From NCBI RefSeq assembly GCF_003386795.1, contig NZ_QTUC01000001.1, positions 434,001 to 498,000 of the forward strand: 64,000 nucleotides of DNA. Reading direction: 5' to 3'. The notes under the pieces were generated by a model. It did no database searches. It was not told the origin of the DNA and saw nothing but the letters and a program-made list of their open reading frames with translations. The translations under genes and the position numbers were made by a program. Source of the stretch: Thermasporomyces composti. GTDB lineage: Bacteria > Actinomycetota > Actinomycetes > Propionibacteriales > Actinopolymorphaceae. Positions 17,571 through 26,517 of this stretch are shown here, in pieces (the first letter of the stretch is position 1; every line of letters begins with the position of its first letter).

Positions 17571-19205
17571 TCAGCGTTCGAGGACTCGACCCACGTCGGT
17601 CAAGGAGTTGCCGGCGATGATCCCCGCTCCGATGAGGTTGAGGTCACCGGCGGCACGCTCGCCCTTCATTCGCGTCCACGCGATGCGCACGGCGAGCGCC
17701 GCGAAGACCAGCCAGCACGCGTACGGCGTCAGGATGAGGAGGCCGGTCGCGAGGAGAACGCCCATCTGGCGGGAGGGCCCTCCGAGGAGCTGCACGAGGG
17801 CGCCGGGGATGGCCCAGAGCAGGATGTTGACCAGCGTCGACGTCTCAGTCAACCCAGCATTGACAGTATCGGCGTAAACCTTGGAGACCGGCGGGATGAG
17901 CTCGTCGTCGAAGTAGGACTGCCAAGTGAGGGCGACGACGGCGAGCGCGACCGCGAACCCGACCAGCTGCGCGATGTACTGCTGACGGCGGCCGGCGCGC
18001 TCGACGAGGCGATAGGGTGTCGCGCCCTTCCGAATGATCCACCCGGCTTTGAAGTCGTATCCCATGTCGGCGAAGGCCGGCCCGGTGGCCGCGACGTAGG
18101 CGACGAAAAGCCCCAGCGGCACCGTAGGGATGCCGATGACCAGCCCGAGCACCAGGAAGATGAGCGTCACCGCGAACGCCGGAAACCACCCCGAGTGCAT
18201 GGCGGCCAACCCCACGATGAGCTCGTGGACGAGCGCCGCGAACCCGGCGAGCAGACACCAGCCGAGCATCTGCACCGGTGAGAGCTCGCCGAGGATCCCG
18301 CCGAGCAAGGCGACGACGAGCGCGCCGAGGACGAACAGAACGTAGCCCTCGCCGAGGGCGCGCCGAAGCCCCGCCGCGTCGACGTCGAACTCCTCCGCCG
18401 CCTCCGCGGCCCGGGCACGCTCGGCCTCGTGCGCTCGTCCACGACGTTCCCGCCCGACGAGCAAGACCACGGCCTGACCGAGCGCCACGACGCCGGCGCC
18501 CACCATGACACCGTGAGGGATGTAGAGGGCGTTGAGGTCGACGTCGAACCACTCGACCCCGTACTGGCGAAGCGCGAGCCCGAGGCCGAACATCGCCAGC
18601 GCCCACACGTTCCCGATGAGCGCCACACCCGCGGCTGACATGGGCAGCTTGACGATCGCTCCGACGAGCCCGACGAGTCCGCCCACACCGAGCACGATCG
18701 CGCGGCGTCCGCCCTCGTCGCCGGCGATCAACGTCTCGGCCGCCGCCACCCCCGGGGGCCACGTCCCTCGGCCGGGAAAGAGCTTGGAGTTGAAGACGCG
18801 GTACAAGACGTAGGCGTCGACGAAGAGCCCGATGGCCGCTCCAGCGAGCATGGGCCACACCAAGTCAGGACGTCCGAGCGCGAACGGCACGGCGATCGGG
18901 ACGAGCAAGGAGTTCGCCGCGGCGAACGTCGCACCTGAGATGGCGCTCTGCACGAGGTTCTGACGATGGATCGAGCGCATCTCCCCCAACCGCCACGCCG
19001 GGATACGCCCGACGAGCATGGCGATGAGCGCTCCGATGACGGAGGTGTTGGCGGTGATGCCGAGCGACGTCACCAGGTGAAGGCCTACGAAGGCTCCGAG
19101 GATCGACAACACGATCGTGAGGCCGAGGACCACCGGTTCGACCGCCCGCGGATGCGAGTCAGGACCTGTCAGGTCGGCGCCTTTGAGGGGCGTGGTGACG
19201 GACAT
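17571..19205 (-). CDS. OPT family oligopeptide transporter
   Basis: The protein has 544 residues and about fourteen hydrophobic segments, with OPT features such as LYRVFNSKLFPGRGTWPPGVAAAETL and DMGYDFKAGWIIRKGATPYR. OPT transporters are proton-driven importers of small peptides, modified peptides or metal-chelate complexes. The frame is open to 19316, but ATG 19205 is preceded by GGAGGAGGA at 5 bp and gives a normal start. It is the second gene of the IclR-headed operon, 40 bp after the regulator, and supplies the likely substrate for the downstream peptidases. Confidence 0.88.
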   Translation of the reverse strand: MSVTTPLKGADLTGPDSHPRAVEPVVLGLTIVLSILGAFVGLHLVTSLGITANTSVIGALIAMLVGRIPAWRLGEMRSIHRQNLVQSAISGATFAAANSLLVPIAVPFALGRPDLVWPMLAGAAIGLFVDAYVLYRVFNSKLFPGRGTWPPGVAAAETLIAGDEGGRRAIVLGVGGLVGLVGAIVKLPMSAAGVALIGNVWALAMFGLGLALRQYGVEWFDVDLNALYIPHGVMVGAGVVALGQAVVLLVGRERRGRAHEAERARAAEAAEEFDVDAAGLRRALGEGYVLFVLGALVVALLGGILGELSPVQMLGWCLLAGFAALVHELIVGLAAMHSGWFPAFAVTLIFLVLGLVIGIPTVPLGLFVAYVAATGPAFADMGYDFKAGWIIRKGATPYRLVERAGRRQQYIAQLVGFAVALAVVALTWQSYFDDELIPPVSKVYADTVNAGLTETSTLVNILLWAIPGALVQLLGGPSRQMGVLLATGLLILTPYACWLVFAALAVRIAWTRMKGERAAGDLNLIGAGIIAGNSLTDVGRVLER

Positions 19206-19245
19206 CTGTCCTCCTCCGGTGACGTCGCGACGCCACCTGCGTTGA

Positions 19246-20058
19246 TCAACCTGTCCCGCCGAGCAAGGCTTCGAGGCGGGCCGTCCCCTCGCGAACGAGC
19301 TCGACCGCGTCGTCAACCTTCGCGGCCATGCGGTCGTGCGGGCCGATGATGGCGATCGATGCGACGACCTGGCCGAGAACGAAGCACGGCGCGGCCACCG
19401 AGATCACGTTGGCGTCGTATTCGCCGTGCGAGATCGCCACACCGGTCTCGCGTACTCGCGCATAGGTGTCCGTGAGCTCGCCTGGGTCGACGATGGTGTG
19501 CTCGCTGAAGCGAGGCAGCGGGCCGTCGCCGACCAATCGACGGATCTCCTCCTCGGGGTAGAAGGCGAAGATGGCGTGGCCTCCGGCGCCGCCGTGGGCG
19601 GGAATGGTCTGCCCCACGGTGGCGGAGTAGCGCACCGGGCCGTCGGCGTCGACGGCGACAGCACATCGGTACGCACCACCGTGGGGGACGTTGAGGGTCG
19701 CGCTCTCACCAATCCGCCGTGCGAGAGCGGCGAGCACGGGCCGGGCGGTGGACTCGAGGACCCCGCCCTGCTCCGCGGCGCGAGCCAGGACACTGATGGT
19801 GGCGCCGAGGCGGTAGCGGCGGCTCTCAGGATCGGCGAGCACGAAGCCACGGCGGGCGAGCGTGGACAAGAGCCGTTGCGTGACGGACTTGTCGAGCCCG
19901 AGCTCACGGGCGAGCTCGGAGACACCCCACTCCGGTCGGGAGCGGAAGGCAAGGAGAACCTGCAGCGCCCGGTCGGCGGTCTGCAGGACAGCGGAGTCCC
20001 GTCGGGGAGTGATGACGGACGATCCTCCGGTGTCGTTGGTCGTGCCCTCTGCCGCCAT
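19246..20058 (-). CDS. IclR family transcriptional regulator
   Basis: The 270-residue protein has the IclR layout. An N-terminal winged helix-turn-helix lies at about residues 25-85 (ALQVLLAF, GVSELARELGLDKSVTQRLLSTL, GFV), followed by an effector domain with GETIPAHG-like GQTIPAHGGAGGHAIFA and the C-terminal SVAAPCFVLGQVVASIAI. It is the first gene of a six-gene leftward operon and is transcribed with its presumed targets. Three repeats just upstream are the likely binding sites, so autoregulation and control of the peptide genes by a small-molecule ligand is expected. Confidence 0.92.
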   Translation of the reverse strand: MAAEGTTNDTGGSSVITPRRDSAVLQTADRALQVLLAFRSRPEWGVSELARELGLDKSVTQRLLSTLARRGFVLADPESRRYRLGATISVLARAAEQGGVLESTARPVLAALARRIGESATLNVPHGGAYRCAVAVDADGPVRYSATVGQTIPAHGGAGGHAIFAFYPEEEIRRLVGDGPLPRFSEHTIVDPGELTDTYARVRETGVAISHGEYDANVISVAAPCFVLGQVVASIAIIGPHDRMAAKVDDAVELVREGTARLEALLGGTG

Positions 20059-20082
20059 GGTGTCCTGACTCGTTTCGAGGTG

Positions 20083-20140
20083 CTGTTGCGATATTCACAA
20101 CAGTGCGATATTCACAACAGCTTTGCGATATCTGAAACAG
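20083..20140. promoter_or_regulatory. Triple operator-like repeat upstream of the IclR operon
   Basis: TGCGATATTCACAACAG occurs at 20087-20103 and is repeated without a gap at 20104-20120. A diverged copy (TGCGATATCTGAAACAG) lies at 20124-20140. The first copy with its flank also forms CTGTTG-N9-CAACAG (20083-20103). This is the only AT-rich patch in the region and begins 25 bp before the regulator start, matching the multi-site operators typical of IclR proteins. Confidence 0.7.
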
Positions 20141-20248
20141 TAAGCCGATGATGCAAGGCACGGTCGAGCCCGGTCAAGGCGGAATTCGGACGTGCCGGGT
20201 TCCGCGAAACGTGGCGAACTTCCTCAAACGGGCATGATCGGCTTGGAT

Positions 20249-21049
20249 ATGCCCATGACTCTTCGGTGGGAGCCGCCGAACCCTGGTCGCGGGCGGCTCG
20301 TTCTCGTGCATGGCGAGCTCTCCCACGCGGCAACGTGGTGGCGGATCGGCCCCGCGTTGGCCGAGCAGGGCTGGCAGGTCCTCGCCCCCGACATGCCAGG
20401 CCACGGAGCGACGGCGCGCGTCGACCGTCCGCTGCACCTGCCCCGCCTCGTCCAGGGTGTCGCCGAACAGCTCCCGGGACAGGTCGACGTGCTCGTCGGC
20501 CACGGGCTCGGTGCGGTCGTCGCGTTGGCGCTCGCCAACCGCTACCCCGAGCTCACCCGGGCGGTCGTGCTCGAGGAGCCACCGAGCTCACGCGCGGAGG
20601 ACCGGGCCGCGCTCATCAGTCAGATCGCCGCCGACTCGGCGGTGGCCCGCTCCTCTCCCCACCAGTTGGCGGATCGGCTCCGCCACGACCATCCCCGGTG
20701 GGATGCCGCCGACATCGAGCACGCGATCACCGGCGTGACGGCGACCGACGTTCCCGCCCTCCTCGCCGGCCTGCGCGCGCCACACCCGTGGGACCTGCCC
20801 ACCCTGCTGGGAACGCTGCGGGTTCCGGCCCTTCTCCTCGTGGCGCCGGAGACGCCCGACCCGCCCGAGACTGGCGAAGCCAGTGCGCTGCGCGGTCTCG
20901 ATCGCAAGTCCGCGGAGGCGATGCTGCCGCCGGAACGCTTCACCGTGCTGCACGGCGGCCATCACCTCCATCGAGACGTGCCCGACCAGTGGATCAAAGT
21001 GGTCACCGACTTCGCGTACGCGGTGTGCCCAGCTCCGGACGCGCCCTGA
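20249..21049 (+). CDS. Alpha/beta-hydrolase fold protein with Gly in place of the nucleophile
   Basis: About 266 residues show a single-domain alpha/beta hydrolase: LVLVHGELSHAATWW with the oxyanion HG at 21-22, APDMPGHGAT at 46-55, a nucleophile elbow at 83-89 and the terminal His in HGGHHLHRD. The elbow reads VGHGLGA, so the expected Ser of GHSLG is Gly86 (codon GGG, 20504-20506). The protein should therefore lack ordinary serine-hydrolase activity. The start is uncertain; ATG 20249 or 20255 gives a compact N-terminus, and a GTG at 20192 is possible. It is divergent from the IclR operon, across the triple repeat, and converges with dinB. Confidence 0.8.
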   Translation: MPMTLRWEPPNPGRGRLVLVHGELSHAATWWRIGPALAEQGWQVLAPDMPGHGATARVDRPLHLPRLVQGVAEQLPGQVDVLVGHGLGAVVALALANRYPELTRAVVLEEPPSSRAEDRAALISQIAADSAVARSSPHQLADRLRHDHPRWDAADIEHAITGVTATDVPALLAGLRAPHPWDLPTLLGTLRVPALLLVAPETPDPPETGEASALRGLDRKSAEAMLPPERFTVLHGGHHLHRDVPDQWIKVVTDFAYAVCPAPDAP

Positions 21050-21083
21050 GGTCCGCGACACAGAGAGGCGACCTCGCTCAAGG

Positions 21084-22121
21084 TCACGGTCCGGCTCGGT
21101 CAAGCTCGGCTCGCACGCCCACGAGCCGAACCTCACGGCCCGGCTCGAACCCTTCCAGCGCCGTGAGTGCGGCCGCCTCGATGACCGCGGCCTCGCTCGA
21201 CGGTGTCGGCAACCCGACGCTGCGCGTGCGCGTCTCGAACGGCGCCCACCGCACCTTGACACCGACGCGGACCGCAGGACGACCTTCCACCACGACGTCC
21301 TGGGCGACCCGACGGGCCAGCGCCGCGACCTCGGCACGGACGGCGTCCCAGTCGGTCAGGTTCCGTTGAAAGGTCGTCTCCCGGCTGCGTGACTTGGCGA
21401 CGTAGGGGCCAGCCGCGACAGGGGTGCGGTCCTCCCCACGGGCGAGCCGACGTAACCACGGACCCATCGTGGGTCCGAATCGCCGTGCGAGCTCGCCGAC
21501 GTCGCTCGCGGCGAGGTCGGCCACTGTCCGAATGCCGAGCGCCGCGAGCTTACGCGCGGTCTTGTCGCCGACGCCCCACAACGCGTGTGTGGGACGGCGA
21601 CCCATGACCGGCCACCAGGTGGCCTCGGTGAGCCGGAACACCCCTCCCGGCTTGGCGAAACCAGTCGCCAGCTTGGCGCGCAACTTGTTGTCACCGATGC
21701 CGACCGAGCAGGTGAGCGCCGTACGCGCGAGCACCGCGTGCTGGATACGCTGGGCGAGGTCCTCCGGGTCGGCGACCGCCACGTCGAGGAAGGCCTCGTC
21801 CCAGCCCACCACCTCGACGACCGCGGGAAAAGTCCGCAGCGTCTCCATCACCTGAACGGAGACCGCTTCGTACGCGGGCGGATCCGTGGGCAGGAAGACG
21901 GCGTGCGGGCAGCGACGAGCGGCGGTTCGCAACGGCATGCCGGAGCGGACACCGAACGCGCGGGCCTCGTAGGAGGCCGTGGCGACGACACCGCGCTGGG
22001 TCGGATCCCCGGTTCCTCCGACGACGACCGGTTTGCCCACGAGCTCAGGCCGCCGCAGTCTCTCGACGGCGGCGATGAACCCGTCAAGGTCGACGTGCAG
22101 GACCCACCGAGGCGCGCCCAC
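21084..22121 (-). CDS. DNA polymerase IV-type Y-family polymerase (DinB2-like)
   Basis: The 345-residue polymerase has the Y-family catalytic residues Asp11 (LHVDLDGF) and Asp108-Glu109 (GWDEAFLD), plus SYEARAFGV and SVGIGDNKLRAKLATGFAKPGGVF. It is closest in pattern to the mycobacterial DinB2 group. The steric-gate position, Phe13 in E. coli DinB and Leu14 in M. smegmatis DinB2, is Ile16 here. DinB2 with its open gate is known to accept ribonucleotides readily. The protein ends soon after the little-finger domain (VGVRAELDRAGP) with no beta-clamp-binding motif, as in DinB2/DinB3. No SOS box was seen upstream. Confidence 0.88.
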   Translation of the reverse strand: MGAPRWVLHVDLDGFIAAVERLRRPELVGKPVVVGGTGDPTQRGVVATASYEARAFGVRSGMPLRTAARRCPHAVFLPTDPPAYEAVSVQVMETLRTFPAVVEVVGWDEAFLDVAVADPEDLAQRIQHAVLARTALTCSVGIGDNKLRAKLATGFAKPGGVFRLTEATWWPVMGRRPTHALWGVGDKTARKLAALGIRTVADLAASDVGELARRFGPTMGPWLRRLARGEDRTPVAAGPYVAKSRSRETTFQRNLTDWDAVRAEVAALARRVAQDVVVEGRPAVRVGVKVRWAPFETRTRSVGLPTPSSEAAVIEAAALTALEGFEPGREVRLVGVRAELDRAGP

Positions 22122-22234
22122 ACGGCCAGTGTTCCCCTCCGAGGCCCACGCCCGGCCGATCTCGATCGGCCTCGGGCGGAGCTGGGGCGAGCCTCACAAA
22201 CCGCGTGGTCGCGGAGCTCACCAAACGAGGCGCC

Positions 22235-22909
22235 TCACCCGGAACGAGCGTGTGCGGCGACCGCTTCCGCGACGGGTGTCTCGCCCTTGACCAGCTCGAG
22301 AACCACACGCGTCACCGCCGGTGTGTCCAGCAGCGCGAGGAGGACGTCGGCCACGTCGTCCCGACTGATCTCCGAACGGTCGACTCGAGGGGCGAGCCGA
22401 ACCCGGCCCGTACCCGGATCGTTGGTGAGCCGACCCGGTCGCACGATGACCCAGTCGAGGTCGCGACGACGAAGGTCCTCCTCCGCGGCGAGCTTGGCAC
22501 GTAGGTAGGCGACGAACACCTCGTCGACACCCTCGGGCCGGCCGCCGTCACGGACCTGCTCGACACCCATCGAGGACACCTGCAGGAAGCGCCGCACACC
22601 AGCTCGTTCTGCGGCGGCCGCGAACAGGACGGCCGCGGCGCGGTCCACCGTCTCCTTGCGAGCGGCGCCACTGCCGGGCCCGGCGCCGGCCGCGAACACA
22701 GCAGCGTCGGCACCCTCGAGGACGTCCGCGACCTGCTCGACCGTGGCCTTCTCCAGGTCCACGACGACCGGCGTCATCCCCGCCTCGGACAGGTCCGACG
22801 CCTGGTCGGGATTACGGATGATGCCGACGGCCTCGTCTCCCCGCTGGGCGAGGCGACGGCCCAGACGCATCGCCACCTTGCCATGTCCGCCCGCCACGAC
22901 GACGCGCAC
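22235..22909 (-). CDS. NAD(P)H-binding atypical SDR family protein
   Basis: The product has 224 residues and a Rossmann motif, VVVAGGHGKVAMRLGRRL, at its very start. DAAVFAAGAGPGSG, RFLQVSSMGV and VIVRPGRLTNDPGTGRV follow in the order seen in NmrA-like/YwnB-type sugar-epimerase relatives. Such proteins often act as NADPH sensors or flavin reductases; the specific role is unknown. The start is taken as GTG 22909, with AAGGGAG about 8 bp before it; the frame is open further upstream but that part is low-complexity. It stands alone between dinB-like and nrdJ. Confidence 0.82.
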   Translation of the reverse strand: MRVVVAGGHGKVAMRLGRRLAQRGDEAVGIIRNPDQASDLSEAGMTPVVVDLEKATVEQVADVLEGADAAVFAAGAGPGSGAARKETVDRAAAVLFAAAAERAGVRRFLQVSSMGVEQVRDGGRPEGVDEVFVAYLRAKLAAEEDLRRRDLDWVIVRPGRLTNDPGTGRVRLAPRVDRSEISRDDVADVLLALLDTPAVTRVVLELVKGETPVAEAVAAHARSG

Positions 22910-23039
22910 GACGCGACTCCCTTCGCTTCTCGGCGGCCCATGAACACCGCTGGGGTACGCACGCCCGCTGGCGTTCGCGCCAAACGGTGTGCAGGAGCGC
23001 GGGGAGCCGACACCGGGTCGACTCCCCGCGTCCTCGGAC

Positions 23040-25871
23040 TCAGCTACAACCGCTGGTGTTTCCGCATCCCTCGCAGACGAAGCAGCTGCCCGCCGGCCGC
23101 ATCTTCGTGCCGCAGGTGAAGCACAGCGGTGCGTCGGCCACCGTGCCCTGGATCGCCTCGACGAGCTCGGTGGAGGTGTGCGCCTGCGTCGGCGCCGGCC
23201 TCGCCTCGGCCGTGGCCTTCTGCGTGTCAGTGGGAGCCGACGTGAGCGACGCGGCGTCACCGGCGTCGTCCACCGACTCCGGAACCGGCTCGTACGACCC
23301 GGTCTCCAGCTGACGACGGCGCTCCTCGGCGGAGAAGATGCCCAAGGCCGCCCGCTTCTCGAACGGCAGGTAGTCCAGCGCCAGCCGACGGAAGATGTAG
23401 TCCATGATCGACTGCGCCATCCGGATGTCCGGGTCGTCGGTCATGCCGGCCGGCTCGAACCGCAGGTTGGTGAACTTCTCGACGTACTTCTCCAGCGGCA
23501 CGCCGTACTGCAAAGCGATCGAGACCGCGATGGAGAAGGCGTCCATCACGCCTGCGAGCGTGGACCCCTGCTTGCCGAGCTTGAGGAAGACCTCACCAAG
23601 GCCGTCGTCGGGGTACAGGCCCGCGGTCATGTATCCCTCGGCGCCGCCCACCGTGAACGACGTCGTGCGAGACGGCCGCGACTTGGGCAGCCGCCGCCGG
23701 GTCGGCCGGTACTCGACGACGACCTCCTTCTCCTTCGGCTGCTCGGCCTTCTTCGCCTTCGCGTTCGACAAGGGCTGGCCGACCTTGCAGTTGTCGCGGT
23801 AGATGGCCAGCGCCTTCAAGCCGAGCTTCCAACCCTGGAAGTAGATCTCCTCGATGTCCTCGACCGTCGCCGACTCCGGCATGTTGACCGTCTTGGAGAT
23901 CGCGCCGGAGACGAACGGCTGCACCGCCGCCATCATCTTGACGTGACCCATCGGCTTGATGGCCCGGGTCCCCATGGCGCAGTCGAACACCTCGTAGTGC
24001 TCGGGCTTGAGCCCTGGCGCGTCGACGACATGGCCGTGCTCGGCGATGTAGTCGACGATCGCCTCGATCTGCTCGGGCTGGTAGCCGAGGGTCTTCAGCG
24101 CGCGAGGCACGGTGGTGTTGACGATCTGCATCGAGCCGCCACCGACCAGCTTCTTGAACTTCACCAGTGCGAGGTCCGGCTCGATCCCCGTGGTGTCGCA
24201 GTCCATCGCCAAGCCGATCGTGCCGGTCGGGGCGATGACGCTGGCCTGGGAGTTGCGGTAGCCGTGCTTCTCCCCCAGCTTGATCGCGGCATCCCAGGCC
24301 TGCGTCGCGGCCCGCAGGATCTCCCGATCCATCGGGCCGACCGAGCGGACGGCGTCGTTCGCGGCAGCGTGCTTGCGGATGATCCGCTTGTGCGCCTCGG
24401 CGTTGCGCGCGTAGCCGTCGTAGGGACCGACGATGGCGGCGAGCTCCGCTGACCGCTTGTAGGCGGTGCCCGTCATGAGCGAGGTGATCGCCGCAGCAAG
24501 AGCTCGACCTCCGTCGGAGTCGTACCCGTGGCCGGTCGCCATGAGCAGCGCGCCGAGGTTGGCGTAGCCGATGCCGAGCTGCCGGTAGGCGCGGGTCGTC
24601 TCAGCGATCGCCTCCGTCGGGAAGTCGGCGAAGCAGATCGAGATGTCCATTGCCGTGATGATCAGCTCGACGGCCTTGATGAAGGACTCGATGTCGAACC
24701 GACCATCGTCGGTGAGGAACTTGAGCAGGTTGAGGCTGGCGAGGTTGCACGAGGAGTTGTCCAGGTGCATGTACTCGCTGCACGGGTTGGAGGCCGTGAT
24801 CCGGCCAGACTCCGGGCAGGTGTGCCAGTCGTTGATGGTGTCGTCGTACTGCAGGCCCGGGTCGGCGCACGCCCACGCCGCCTCGGCGATCTTGCGGAAC
24901 AGCTTCCGCGCGTCGACCTTCCGGACGACCTCGCCGGTCAGCCGCGCCCGCAGCCCGAACATGCCGCCGTTCTCCACGGCGCGCATGAACTCGTCGGTGA
25001 CGCGAACGGAGTTGTTGGCGTTCTGGTACTGCACCGAGACGATGTCCTTGCCGCCGAGGTCCATGTCGAACCCGGCGTCACGCAGCACGCGGATCTTCTC
25101 CTCCTCGCGCGCCTTCGTCTCGATGAACTCCTCGATGTCGGGGTGGTCGACGTCCAGGATCACCATCTTGGCGGCGCGCCTGGTGGCCCCACCGGACTTG
25201 ATCGTCCCAGCGGAGGCGTCAGCGCCACGCATGAACGACACCGGCCCGGACGCGGTGCCACCGGAGGAGAGCAGCTCGCAGCTCGCCCGAATCCGCGAGA
25301 GGTTGACCCCGGCACCGGAGCCGCCTTTGAAGATCAGCCCTTCTTCCTTGTACCAGTTGAGGATCGACTCCATCGAGTCCTCGACCGACAGGATGAAGCA
25401 GGCGGACACCTGCTGCGGCGCCGAGGTCCCGACGTTGAACCACACCGGGCTGTTGAAGCTGAAGTACTGGTGCAACAGCATCCAGGTCAGCTCGTGCTCG
25501 AAGATCTCGGCGTCCTCCGGCGTGGCGAAGTAGCCGTGCTCCTCCCCCGCCGCTCGGTAGGTCTTCACCACACGGTCGATGAGCTGCTTGAGGCTGTACT
25601 CGCGGTCAGGGCTGCCGACGGCGCCGCGGAAGTACTTGGTGGTGACGATCGTCGAGGCGTTCACCGACCAGAAGTCGGGGAACTCCACGCCCTGCTGGCT
25701 GAAGACGGTCTCCCCGGTCTTCCAGTTCGTCTGGACGACGTCCCGCCGCTCCCACGTGACCTCGTCGTACGGGTGGACGCCGGGAGTCGTGAAGACGCGA
25801 CTGATCTTGAGCCCTTTGCGCGAGCGCCCCTTCGCACCCCCGCGTGCGGGGCCACTCACCGTCTCCGTCAT
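23040..25871 (-). CDS. nrdJ: Adenosylcobalamin-dependent (class II) ribonucleotide reductase
   Basis: The 943-residue enzyme converts ribonucleotides to deoxyribonucleotides with vitamin B12 as radical source, without need of oxygen. Visible landmarks are SPVWFNVGTS, the Cys in QVSACFILSVEDSMESI, GSGAGVNLS, NPCSEYMHLDNSSCNLASLN and PTGTIGLAMDCDTTGIEP. The C-terminus carries a zinc-finger-like cluster (CFTCGTKM, then CFVCEGCG) that ends in the redox cysteines. ATG 25871 has AAGGAGAAG about 6 bp upstream and is preferred over an ATG 18 bp earlier. It follows nrdR by 148 bp on the same strand, the usual actinobacterial arrangement, and NrdR is its expected repressor. Confidence 0.96.
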   Translation of the reverse strand: MTETVSGPARGGAKGRSRKGLKISRVFTTPGVHPYDEVTWERRDVVQTNWKTGETVFSQQGVEFPDFWSVNASTIVTTKYFRGAVGSPDREYSLKQLIDRVVKTYRAAGEEHGYFATPEDAEIFEHELTWMLLHQYFSFNSPVWFNVGTSAPQQVSACFILSVEDSMESILNWYKEEGLIFKGGSGAGVNLSRIRASCELLSSGGTASGPVSFMRGADASAGTIKSGGATRRAAKMVILDVDHPDIEEFIETKAREEEKIRVLRDAGFDMDLGGKDIVSVQYQNANNSVRVTDEFMRAVENGGMFGLRARLTGEVVRKVDARKLFRKIAEAAWACADPGLQYDDTINDWHTCPESGRITASNPCSEYMHLDNSSCNLASLNLLKFLTDDGRFDIESFIKAVELIITAMDISICFADFPTEAIAETTRAYRQLGIGYANLGALLMATGHGYDSDGGRALAAAITSLMTGTAYKRSAELAAIVGPYDGYARNAEAHKRIIRKHAAANDAVRSVGPMDREILRAATQAWDAAIKLGEKHGYRNSQASVIAPTGTIGLAMDCDTTGIEPDLALVKFKKLVGGGSMQIVNTTVPRALKTLGYQPEQIEAIVDYIAEHGHVVDAPGLKPEHYEVFDCAMGTRAIKPMGHVKMMAAVQPFVSGAISKTVNMPESATVEDIEEIYFQGWKLGLKALAIYRDNCKVGQPLSNAKAKKAEQPKEKEVVVEYRPTRRRLPKSRPSRTTSFTVGGAEGYMTAGLYPDDGLGEVFLKLGKQGSTLAGVMDAFSIAVSIALQYGVPLEKYVEKFTNLRFEPAGMTDDPDIRMAQSIMDYIFRRLALDYLPFEKRAALGIFSAEERRRQLETGSYEPVPESVDDAGDAASLTSAPTDTQKATAEARPAPTQAHTSTELVEAIQGTVADAPLCFTCGTKMRPAGSCFVCEGCGNTSGCS

Positions 25872-26019
25872 GGTGTCTTCTCCTTGCACTCTCGCTGGGC
25901 CTTCCCCTCGGACTGCCCGGTGGATGGGAATGACCGCCCCAGCCCGGACGCTTCCCCACGGCGGGCCGGGCGCGGTGTGTGGTGTTGTCGACGAGGGCGC
26001 GGCCTGAGGCGCCCGTCAC

Positions 26020-26517
26020 TCACTCCTGGCGGATCGACTCCCGAGCCTGCTCCGGCTCGGGCACGGTCTCGTCACGCTCCGCGCGCAGCAGAGCGATCTC
26101 GGTCTCGAAGTCGGCCAGGCTGGCGAAACCTCGGTAGACGCTGGCGAACCGCATGTACGCCACTTCGTCGAGCTCGCGGAGCGGGCCGAGGATGGCCAGG
26201 CCCACCTCGTGCGAGGGGACCTCGGCCGACCCGCTCGCCCTGATCTCTTCTTCGACCCGTTGACCGAGCCGGGCGAGGGCGTCCTCGCTGACCGGCCGGC
26301 CCTTGCACGCCTTCCGGACGCCGGCGATCACCTTCTCGCGGCTGAACGGCTCGGTGACGCCCGAGCGCTTCACCACCGCGAGGGTGACCTGCTCGACAGT
26401 CGTGAACCGCCGCTCGCACTCCGGACACTGACGGCGGCGTCGGATGGCTGTGCCGTCGTCGGTCGTACGGCTGTCGACAACCCGACTGTCGGGGAACCGG
26501 CAGAAGGGACAGTGCAT
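26020..26517 (-). CDS. nrdR: Transcriptional repressor NrdR
   Basis: The product has 165 residues. It starts MHCPFC, followed by DSR and [10 protein letters not shown], which together form the four-cysteine zinc ribbon. The ATP-cone domain begins at [24 protein letters not shown] and ends in [11 protein letters not shown]. NrdR binds ATP/dATP and represses ribonucleotide reductase genes. ATG 26517 is fixed by the conserved N-terminus; the open frame to 26658 is non-coding in character. It is probably cotranscribed with nrdJ. Confidence 0.96.
   Translation of the reverse strand: MHCPFCRFPDSRVVDSRTTDDGTAIRRRRQCPECERRFTTVEQVTLAVVKRSGVTEPFSREKVIAGVRKACKGRPVSEDALARLGQRVEEEIRASGSAEVPSHEVGLAILGPLRELDEVAYMRFASVYRGFASLADFETEIALLRAERDETVPEPEQARESIRQE

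Noticed and set aside
14959-17877. 972-codon open frame on the plus strand opposite the S33, M29 and AroM genes
   Set aside because: It is antisense to three recognisable proteins and its translation is Arg/Gly/Val-rich with no domain; long shadow frames are expected at this GC content.
25872-26019. Cobalamin riboswitch before nrdJ
   Set aside because: No B12-box sequence could be recognised in the 148 bp; a covariance-model search would settle this.
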